8,692 nt of DNA, from NCBI GenBank assembly GCA_017390225.1, contig JAFPCL010000215.1, forward strand, positions 1 to 8,692. The letters are read 5' to 3'. The position numbers and the translations under genes are program-made. Each line of letters starts with the position of its first letter. Within the stretch, counting starts at the first letter, position 1. Under the pieces are notes generated by a model that worked only from the letters and a program-made list of their open reading frames with translations, was not told the origin of the DNA and ran no database searches. Positions 1 to 5,249 of the stretch are shown piece by piece. Source of the stretch: Clostridia bacterium (GTDB lineage: Bacteria; Bacillota; Clostridia; CAKSNL01; HGM11501).

Positions 1-1137
1 ATGGATGCCTTAGAAGATTACGATTTGATTTTCAAGTCCCCGGGCATTGCGATTTTAGATCCCGATCCCAATCTTCTTTCTAAGCTGACCTCACAAACGG
101 CGTGTTTTTTGGAAAGGTATCGAGATCAAATCATCGGTGTCACGGGAACAAAGGGCAAAAGCACCACTTCTTCTTTGATTTATCATGCCTTAAAATCCGC
201 CGGCAAGCCTGCCTATCTCATGGGAAACATCGGGCTTCCCGCATTTGAGCAAGCTGAAAGCATCGAAGACGATGCTGTTATCGTCTATGAAATGTCGGCG
301 CATCAACTGCAGTATGTGTCCGCTTCTCCGAAAACAGCCGTATTTTTGAATCTGTTTCCCGAGCATCTGGACTATTATAAAACCGTGGAGCGATACCAAG
401 CCGCCAAAGAAAACGTCTACCGTTTCCAAAAGCCCGGCGATCTTCTGATTATTAACGAAATGCTTCTGCCGGCAGAAACCCCTGCCGATACAATCATCAC
501 CGGCAACAGTGAGAATTGCGATATTCACTACACGGAAAAAGGCGTGTCCGTCTGTGGCACGGAGCTCACGCCCGAGAATGTCACCACCCATCTTCTCGGC
601 AAGCACAATTTATATAATATCGGCGTAGCATATGCCGCGGTGCGCAAGTTTGGCATTTCGCTCGACACATTCCTTTCCTGCCTTCAGGATTTCGATCCGT
701 TGCCGCATCGCCTCCGTGATGTCGGTGTATTCGGCGGTGTGCGCTATGTGGACGATTCCATCTCCACCGTGCCGCAAACCACCATTGGTGCATTGTCTGC
801 CCTTTCGGATGTGGATACTTTAATCTTAGGCGGCATGGACAGAGGCGTGGATCTTTCGCCCCTTCTTGATTATCTTGCCGAACACCCCATTCCGCATATT
901 TTAGTTGCCTACGACACAGGCGTGCGCCTCATGAAAGAATCCGAAGCCTACCCTGCACTTTTAGGCAAGCTCACCCTTGTTGCCGATTTAGAAGACGCAG
1001 TGAAGCTTGCTTCCAAAATCACAGCAAAGGGCAAAACCTGCCTTTTATCCCCTGCCGCCGCCAGCTACGGCTATTTTAAAAATTTCGAAGACAGGGGCGA
1101 CCGCTTCCTCGACTGGGTAAAAAAATATAATGCATAA
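1..1137 (+). CDS. murD: MurD-type UDP-MurNAc-L-alanine--glutamate ligase, 5' end probably missing
   Basis: Cytoplasmic ATP-dependent Mur ligase adding glutamate to UDP-MurNAc-L-alanine in peptidoglycan precursor synthesis. Visible in the 378 residues: ATP P-loop GVTGTKGKSTT (46-56), the acidic EMSAHQLQ stretch (97-104), PEHLD (120-124), the lysine in QAAK (K136) matching the carbamylated lysine of MurD, HN (202-203), LPHR (234-237), DDSIST (251-256), LGGMDRGVDLSPL (276-288) and the C-terminal LLSPAAASYGYFKNFEDRGDRF region (348-369). MurD is usually about 440-450 residues; aligning the P-loop with E. coli MurD puts about 60 N-terminal residues (the UDP-binding Rossmann-like domain) before base 1. 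The ATG at base 1 is therefore probably internal and the gene truncated by the window edge. Several motifs differ from standard MurD (DDSIST where NDSKAT is usual; SPAAAS for SPACAS; SAHQLQ for SSFQLE), so a MurD2-like L-glutamate ligase is an alternative. A terminator follows at once. Confidence 0.88.
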   Translation: MDALEDYDLIFKSPGIAILDPDPNLLSKLTSQTACFLERYRDQIIGVTGTKGKSTTSSLIYHALKSAGKPAYLMGNIGLPAFEQAESIEDDAVIVYEMSAHQLQYVSASPKTAVFLNLFPEHLDYYKTVERYQAAKENVYRFQKPGDLLIINEMLLPAETPADTIITGNSENCDIHYTEKGVSVCGTELTPENVTTHLLGKHNLYNIGVAYAAVRKFGISLDTFLSCLQDFDPLPHRLRDVGVFGGVRYVDDSISTVPQTTIGALSALSDVDTLILGGMDRGVDLSPLLDYLAEHPIPHILVAYDTGVRLMKESEAYPALLGKLTLVADLEDAVKLASKITAKGKTCLLSPAAASYGYFKNFEDRGDRFLDWVKKYNA

Positions 1138-1141
1138 ACAG

Positions 1142-1179
1142 AATCTGTTGTGTTTCCCGAAAGCGCAACAGATTTTTTT
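1142..1179 (+). terminator. Intrinsic terminator after murD
   Basis: The arms AATCTGTTG (1142-1150) and CAACAGATT (1166-1174) pair perfectly. The stem can extend inward by five more pairs, including two G-U pairs, around a five-base loop near 1156-1160. A run of seven T (1173-1179) overlaps the end of the 3' arm. It begins 5 bases after the murD stop and lies just before the rsfS promoter, so it separates the two transcription units. Confidence 0.85.
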
Positions 1180-1189
1180 ATAAAACCCC

Positions 1190-1218
1190 TTTACATTTTC
1201 ATAATTTTGGAGTATAAT
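1190..1218 (+). promoter_or_regulatory. Sigma-A promoter for rsfS-leuS
   Basis: A -35 box TTTACA (1190-1195, one mismatch to TTGACA) and a perfect -10 box TATAAT (1213-1218) are separated by exactly 17 bases. The expected start of transcription is near 1225, giving a leader of only about 25 bases before the rsfS ATG at 1249. There is no room for a T-box or other riboswitch in this leader. Confidence 0.85.
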
Positions 1219-1248
1219 GATAAAAATATCTTTGAAAGGAAGGTATGT

Positions 1249-1605
1249 ATGGAAATTAACGAAAAAGTCCATAAGATTATGACAATTTTAGAAGAGAAAA
1301 AAGCTGAAGACATCGTAGCTTTGGATGTGGAAACGCTCACCACCGTGGCAGATCGGTTTATCATCTGCTCAGGTCTTTCCACGCCCCATGTGCGCGCCCT
1401 GGCAGACGATCTGGACGACCGCATGGCAGAGCTCGGCGAGCCCTCCATTCGCAAAGAAGGCTACGAAACGGCAAAATGGATCCTGATGGATTTTTCCGAT
1501 GTTGTCGTGCATATTTTCGCTGAAGAAACTCGCAAGTTCTATAGCCTGGAATGGCTGTGGTCCGATGCTAAAAATTTAAAACCGGATAAAGGAGAGGACG
1601 AATAA
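1249..1605 (+). CDS. rsfS: Ribosome silencing factor RsfS (YbeB/Iojap family)
   Basis: A 118-residue protein of the RsfS/Iojap/YbeB family, which binds ribosomal protein L14 (uL14) on the large subunit and blocks joining of the subunits, reducing translation in starvation or stationary phase. Family signatures are seen across the length: DIVALDVETLTTVADRFIIC (21-40), SGLSTPHVRALADDL (41-55), the KEGYETAKWILMDF turn (69-82), and VVVHIFAEETRKFYSLEWLW (85-104), typical of the C-terminal part. Length is normal. The start at 1249 is chosen because GAAAGGAAGG lies 5 bases upstream; the in-frame ATG at 1150 would lie inside the murD terminator and before the promoter, and its 33 extra residues do not resemble the family. 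It is the first gene of a unit with leuS, 2 bases apart. Confidence 0.95.
   Translation: MEINEKVHKIMTILEEKKAEDIVALDVETLTTVADRFIICSGLSTPHVRALADDLDDRMAELGEPSIRKEGYETAKWILMDFSDVVVHIFAEETRKFYSLEWLWSDAKNLKPDKGEDE
1591..1597 (+). promoter_or_regulatory. leuS ribosome binding site inside the rsfS 3' end
   Basis: GGAGAGG (1591-1597) lies 10 bases before the leuS ATG at 1608, within the last codons of rsfS (stop 1603-1605). This placement suggests translational coupling of the two genes and fixes the leuS start. Confidence 0.75.
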
Positions 1606-1607
1606 TC

Positions 1608-4016
1608 ATGGAATATCCTTTTAGTTCAATTGAAAAGAAGTGGCAAGATTTTTGGGACGAGCACCAAAGCTTTAAAGCCGAAAATAAATCCGACAAGCCG
1701 AAGTTTTTCGTTTTGGTCGAATTCCCCTACCCCTCGGGTCAGGGTCTGCACGTTGGTCATCCCCGTAGCTATACGGCACTGGACTCCGTTGCCCGTATGA
1801 AGCGTATGCAGGGCTTTAATGTCCTGTTCCCCATGGGCTGGGATGCTTATGGTCTGCCCACGGAAAACTTTGCTATTAAAAACCACATTCACCCCCGTAT
1901 CGTTACCGAACGCAACGTTGCCAACTTCAAACGTCAGCTCAAATCCATCGGCTTCTCCTTCGACTGGAGTCGTGAGATCAACACCACCGATCCGTCCTAT
2001 TATAAGTGGACCCAGTGGATCTTTTTGAAGCTGTTTGAAAAAGGCCTTGCCTATAAGAAAGAAATGCCCATCAACTGGTGCACCGTCTGCAAATGCGGTC
2101 TTGCCAACGAAGAAGTTGTCAACGGTGTTTGCGAACGTTGTGGCGGCGAAGTTGTGCAGAAAAACAAAAATCAATGGATGCTGAAAATTACGGCTTACGC
2201 CGACCGTCTGATTGACGATCTGGACACCATTGATTTCCTTGAAAAAATCAAAACCCAGCAGAAAAACTGGATTGGTAAGTCTACCGGTGCAGAAGTGAAG
2301 TTTGCATTAGATGGCGTGGACGATTCCCTCACGGTTTTCACCACCCGTCCCGACACTCTCTTTGGTGCAACCTACATGGTCATCTCCCCCGAGCATCCCA
2401 TGCTCGAAAAATATGCCGATAAAATCACCAACATCGATGCGGTAAACACATACCGCCGCGAAGCCGCCAAAAAATCCGAGTTTGAACGCACCGAGCTTGT
2501 TCACGACAAAACCGGCGTAAAACTGGAAGGCATCAGCGGCATTAACCCCGTGAACGGCAACAAGCTCCCCATTTTCGTTTCCGACTATGTACTTATGACC
2601 TACGGCACAGGTGCTATCATGGCTGTTCCTGCCCATGACACCCGTGACTGGGATTTTGCAAAGAAGTTTGATCTTCCCATCATCGAAGTTGTTGCCGGCG
2701 GTGAAAACGTACAGGAAGCCGCCTACACCGATGTTGCCAACGGCACAATGATTAACTCCGGTATGCTGGACGGTCTTTCTTGCCAGGAAGCCATCAAGAC
2801 CATCATTGCATGGCTGGAAGAAAAAGGTCTCGGCAAGGAAAAAGTCAATTTCAAACTGCGTGACTGGGTATTCTCCCGTCAGCGTTACTGGGGCGAACCC
2901 ATTCCGATTGTGCATTGCCCCAAGTGCGGTCAAGTGCCCGTGCCTTATGATCAGTTGCCCCTTACCCTGCCCGATATCGAAGATTTCGAACCCGACGAAG
3001 ACGGCGGTTCTCCTTTGAATCGTGCAACCGAGTGGATCAACACCACCTGTCCTGCCTGCGGCGGTGCGGCACAGCGCGAAACAGACACCATGCCCCAGTG
3101 GGCAGGTTCTTCTTGGTATTTCCTGCGCTACACCGATCCGCACAATGATGAGGCCCTCGCTTCTCCCGAAGCACTGAACTACTGGATGCCCGTTGACTGG
3201 TACAACGGTGGTATGGAGCATACCACGCTGCATCTTCTGTATTCTCGTTTCTGGCACAAGTTCCTGTATGATGTGGGCGTTGTTCCCGGTCCCGAACCCT
3301 ATCAGAAGAGAACCTCTCATGGTATGATTTTGGGTGAAAACAACGAGAAAATGTCCAAATCGAGAGGCAATGTCGTCAACCCCGATGAAATGGTGGAAAC
3401 CTACGGTGCCGACTCTTTGCGTGCCTACGAGCTCTTCATCGGTGCATTTGACCAGACCACCCCTTGGAAGATGGATGGTATCAAAGGTTGCCATAACTTC
3501 TTGAAGCGCGTTTGGAATATGCTGGAGCTGGTCACCCCCGGCGAAGGCTATGGTGCTCTTGAAACTTCCTTCCACAAGGCCATCAAAAAGGTTGGCGAAG
3601 ATTTGGATAAGACGAAGTTCAACACCGCCATTGCCACCCTTATGGCACTTTCCAATGAAATTTATAAACAAGGCAGTATCACCAAAGATGCGCTTGCTAC
3701 TTTCATTATGCTTCTGAACCCTGTAGCCCCCCACATCACGGAAGAAATGTGGCAGAGACTTTCTCTTCCCGGCGTTCTGTCCTCCACCCCCTGGCCTGTA
3801 TATGATGAAGCCAAAACAGTGGATGACGTGATTGAAATCGCGGTTACCATTAACGGTAAGGTACGCGGAAAAATCTCCGTACCGCAGGACATTTCCAAAG
3901 AAGATTTGGAAGCGATGGCACTTGCCAATGAAAGTGTAAAGCCCTTCTTAGAAGGCAAGACCTTGAAAAAGATTATTGCCATCCCCGGAAAAATTGTTAA
4001 TATCGTAGTACAATAA
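1608..4016 (+). CDS. leuS: Leucyl-tRNA synthetase
   Basis: Class I aminoacyl-tRNA synthetase that charges tRNA-Leu with leucine in the cytoplasm. At 802 residues it has the usual bacterial length. Seen in order: catalytic HIGH motif HVGH (48-51) within GLHVGHPRSYTALD; a zinc-type cysteine module (WCTVCKCG, then CERCG) in the first half; the CP1 editing domain with TTRPDTLFGATY and the GTGAIMAVPAHDTRDWDFA segment, whose aspartate is the conserved proofreading residue; SRQRYWGEPIP; a second Cys pair (CPKCG, CPACG); the WAGSSWYFLRY segment; KMSKS (581-585); the helical anticodon-binding domain with LLNPVAPHITEEMW; and the C-terminal VTINGKVRGKISVP domain. No catalytic residue is missing. It follows rsfS by 2 bases and shares its promoter. 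No T-box leader is present, although leuS is often T-box controlled in Firmicutes. Proline CCC and arginine CGT codons are frequent, as in well expressed genes. Confidence 0.98.
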   Translation: MEYPFSSIEKKWQDFWDEHQSFKAENKSDKPKFFVLVEFPYPSGQGLHVGHPRSYTALDSVARMKRMQGFNVLFPMGWDAYGLPTENFAIKNHIHPRIVTERNVANFKRQLKSIGFSFDWSREINTTDPSYYKWTQWIFLKLFEKGLAYKKEMPINWCTVCKCGLANEEVVNGVCERCGGEVVQKNKNQWMLKITAYADRLIDDLDTIDFLEKIKTQQKNWIGKSTGAEVKFALDGVDDSLTVFTTRPDTLFGATYMVISPEHPMLEKYADKITNIDAVNTYRREAAKKSEFERTELVHDKTGVKLEGISGINPVNGNKLPIFVSDYVLMTYGTGAIMAVPAHDTRDWDFAKKFDLPIIEVVAGGENVQEAAYTDVANGTMINSGMLDGLSCQEAIKTIIAWLEEKGLGKEKVNFKLRDWVFSRQRYWGEPIPIVHCPKCGQVPVPYDQLPLTLPDIEDFEPDEDGGSPLNRATEWINTTCPACGGAAQRETDTMPQWAGSSWYFLRYTDPHNDEALASPEALNYWMPVDWYNGGMEHTTLHLLYSRFWHKFLYDVGVVPGPEPYQKRTSHGMILGENNEKMSKSRGNVVNPDEMVETYGADSLRAYELFIGAFDQTTPWKMDGIKGCHNFLKRVWNMLELVTPGEGYGALETSFHKAIKKVGEDLDKTKFNTAIATLMALSNEIYKQGSITKDALATFIMLLNPVAPHITEEMWQRLSLPGVLSSTPWPVYDEAKTVDDVIEIAVTINGKVRGKISVPQDISKEDLEAMALANESVKPFLEGKTLKKIIAIPGKIVNIVVQ

Positions 4017-4024
4017 AATATAAT
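3994..4024 (+). promoter_or_regulatory. Possible promoter for the purine nucleoside phosphorylase gene
   Basis: A perfect TATAAT (4019-4024) sits just after the leuS stop, with TTGTTA (3994-3999) upstream. The 19-base spacer is longer than the preferred 17, and no extended -10 TG is present. Transcription would start near 4031, inside the following hairpin, so such transcripts would escape it. The region is A/T-rich and a chance match is possible. Confidence 0.35.
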
Positions 4025-4025
4025 G

Positions 4026-4059
4026 AAGCCGTAACAATCTGATTGCTGCGGCTTTATTT
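4026..4059 (+). terminator. Hairpin after leuS, weak intrinsic terminator
   Basis: AAGCCG (4026-4031) pairs with CGGCTT (4049-4054). The stem continues inward through UA/UG and one mismatch to CAAT/ATTG around a 3-base CTG loop. The following tract, TTTATTTAT, is interrupted by A, so termination may be partial. That would let some rsfS-leuS transcripts read into the next gene. Confidence 0.55.
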
Positions 4060-4076
4060 ATAAAGGAGAGCATACC

Positions 4077-4919
4077 ATGAAAGAGCAATGGCAACGTATT
4101 GAAAACTATTGTGCTTTGATTCGAGAAAAAACAGACTTTGTGCCTGAAATCGGCATTGTTTTAGGAAGTGGGCTAAAAAAGCTTGCCGAAAGAATCAAGC
4201 CTGTGCTTCGCATTCCCTTTAAAGATCTCCCCGATTTTCCCGTTTCCGAAGTGGCAGGGCACGGCAATGAATATATCTTAGGATATTTAAACGATGTGCC
4301 TGTTGCCGTCATGACCGGCAGAGTGCATATGTATGAAGGTTTTTCGGCAACAGATGCAGTGCTTCCCGTGCGGCTTTTGGTTCTTTTGGGATGCAAAAAG
4401 ATTTTAATCACCAATGCCGCCGGTGGCATAGACCCCGCCATGACGCCGCCGTCTTTGATGCTGATTACCGATCACATCACTTCCTTTGTCCCCTCCCCTT
4501 TGCGCGGCAAAAACATAAGATCCTATGGTGAGCGCTTCCCCGACATGTCCAATGTGTATAACACCATGCTTTGTGAAAAGATTCGCATTGCCGCAGGAGA
4601 GCTGAACATTCCGCTTTTCGAAGGCGTGTATTTGCAAGTGCCCGGCCCGCAGTACGAAACGCCGGCTGAAATCCGTATGTATGCCTCGTTCGGTGCTTCT
4701 GCTGTTGGCATGAGCACAGCCACCGAAGCATTGGCGGCGCATCATATGGGTGCCAAGGTCTGCGGCATCAGCTGTATTTCCAATGCCGCCGCCGGACTAA
4801 ATAAAACAACACTGAACCACAAAGAGGTGCAGGAAGCAGGCGACAAAATCAGCGAATCGTTTATTGCTCTTGCCACCCGTGCTGTGGAGCTTTTGCATCA
4901 CGAATCGACTAAAGATTAA
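4077..4919 (+). CDS. Purine nucleoside phosphorylase, trimeric (PNP/MTAP) class
   Basis: Phosphorolysis of purine (deoxy)ribonucleosides to free base and (deoxy)ribose 1-phosphate in cytoplasmic purine salvage. The 280 residues match the usual length of the homotrimeric class. Visible motifs: phosphate-loop GSGL (30-33), GHG (61-63, where the family has GHxG), GRVHMYEG (81-88), TNAAGG (112-117), the PLRG loop (141-144), GPQYET with the purine-binding glutamate (E194), VGMSTATE (210-217) and ISNAAAGL (234-241). The asparagine N236 corresponds to Asn243 of the human enzyme, which favours 6-oxopurines (inosine, guanosine), so adenosine is an unlikely main substrate. Whether it would be named punA, pupG or deoD is not decided here. 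The start is supported by AAGGAG (4063-4068) 8 bases before ATG. It stands alone between leuS and its own terminator. Confidence 0.95.
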   Translation: MKEQWQRIENYCALIREKTDFVPEIGIVLGSGLKKLAERIKPVLRIPFKDLPDFPVSEVAGHGNEYILGYLNDVPVAVMTGRVHMYEGFSATDAVLPVRLLVLLGCKKILITNAAGGIDPAMTPPSLMLITDHITSFVPSPLRGKNIRSYGERFPDMSNVYNTMLCEKIRIAAGELNIPLFEGVYLQVPGPQYETPAEIRMYASFGASAVGMSTATEALAAHHMGAKVCGISCISNAAAGLNKTTLNHKEVQEAGDKISESFIALATRAVELLHHESTKD

Positions 4920-4933
4920 AAGAACACAAAAGC

Positions 4934-4955
4934 GGAACGCCACACAGGGCGTTCC
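4934..4955. repeat. Perfect hairpin, possible dispersed intergenic repeat
   Basis: GGAACGCC (4934-4941) and GGCGTTCC (4948-4955) are perfect inverted repeats around the 6-base loop ACACAG. It is followed by CTACAAAAACC, with no T tract, so it is not a terminator of the usual kind. Its layout (GC-rich arms, CACACAGGG centre, CCCTACA flank) resembles small hairpin repeats scattered between genes of gut Clostridia, but only one copy occurs here, so this is inference. Confidence 0.45.
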
Positions 4956-4971
4956 CTACAAAAACCATCTT

Positions 4972-5013
4972 GGAACGAAAACAAGTTGTTTTGTTTTTCG
5001 TTCCTTTTTCTTT
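4972..5013 (+). terminator. Intrinsic terminator of the phosphorylase gene
   Basis: GGAACGAAAA (from 4972) pairs with the TTTTCGTTCC arm ending at 5004. Three more pairs (CAA/TTG) extend it past a single bulged T, around a GTTGTT loop. It is followed by TTTTTCTTT (5005-5013). Position, stem and T tract fit a strong rho-independent terminator. Confidence 0.85.
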
Positions 5014-5111
5014 GTCATCATTTTGTTATGGGAATATTAAACAAACCCTGCTACTGCAAGGCTTTAAACTTTCTTTTCCATACATCCCCATTGCAAAAAT
5101 ATTTTAAAAAG

Positions 5112-5123
5112 AAAACGCGTTTT
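5112..5123. promoter_or_regulatory. 12-base palindrome, candidate operator
   Basis: AAAACGCGTTTT is a perfect palindrome whose end lies 29 bases before the -35 box of the surface protein promoter. The site is compatible with binding by a dimeric regulator. No factor is known to me for it, and in A/T-rich flanks a chance palindrome is possible. Confidence 0.3.
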
Positions 5124-5152
5124 ACAGTCTTTTTACGGTTCGGTGAAATCCC

Positions 5153-5181
5153 TTGACTTCATGTTTTTGTTTTGCTAAACT
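5153..5181 (+). promoter_or_regulatory. Sigma-A promoter of the SLH surface protein gene
   Basis: TTGACT (5153-5158) and TAAACT (5176-5181) are separated by 17 bases. TG at 5173-5174 forms an extended -10 element (TGCTAAACT). Transcription should start near 5188, giving a leader of about 60 bases. The strength suits an abundant surface protein. Confidence 0.75.
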
Positions 5182-5191
5182 GACGCCGTGA

Positions 5192-5219
5192 CCGAGGGAA
5201 GCTCACCCCCTTCCCTCGG
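5192..5219 (+). other. Stem-loop at the 5' end of the surface protein mRNA
   Basis: CCGAGGGAAG (5192-5201) and CTTCCCTCGG (5210-5219) form a perfect 10-bp stem with an 8-base loop. It starts only a few bases after the predicted transcription start, and no T tract follows, so it is not a terminator. Stem-loops at the extreme 5' end are known to protect mRNAs from decay, which would fit this gene. The function here is inferred. Confidence 0.7.
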
Positions 5220-5234
5220 AAACAAATAAATATC

Positions 5235-5240
5235 AGGAGG
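5235..5240 (+). promoter_or_regulatory. Consensus ribosome binding site of the surface protein
   Basis: AGGAGG is a full match to the Shine-Dalgarno consensus, 9 bases before the ATG at 5250. It lies outside the upstream stem-loop in an A/T-rich, open stretch. It fixes the start codon and predicts efficient translation. Confidence 0.9.
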
Positions 5241-5249
5241 AAAAATCAC

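Larger units (their letters stand above)
4920..5249. other. Non-coding region between the phosphorylase and surface protein genes
   Basis: This 330-base stretch contains two hairpins at its start (the second a terminator), an A/T-rich segment, a palindrome at 5112-5123, a promoter at 5153-5181 and a leader with a stem-loop and ribosome binding site. In 5014-5110 I see nothing further that I can name. The only plus-strand small reading frame from an ATG (5028) has no ribosome binding site and resembles nothing. Confidence 0.8.

Noticed and set aside
1150..1248. Longer rsfS start at 1150
   Set aside because: The extension runs through the murD terminator and the rsfS promoter, lacks a ribosome binding site, and the added residues do not fit the family.
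1219..1248. T-box or other riboswitch ahead of rsfS-leuS
   Set aside because: The promoter leaves a leader of about 25 bases, far too short for a T-box with its specifier stem and anti-terminator.
2307..3734. Antisense open frame of 475 codons opposite leuS
   Set aside because: It lies wholly within the strongly conserved leuS coding sequence, has no recognisable family features, and long antisense frames are common opposite genes with biased codon use.
5028..5155. Small plus-strand reading frame (about 42 codons) between the phosphorylase and surface protein genes
   Set aside because: It has no ribosome binding site, lies in A/T-rich non-coding sequence and runs into the -35 box of the surface protein promoter.
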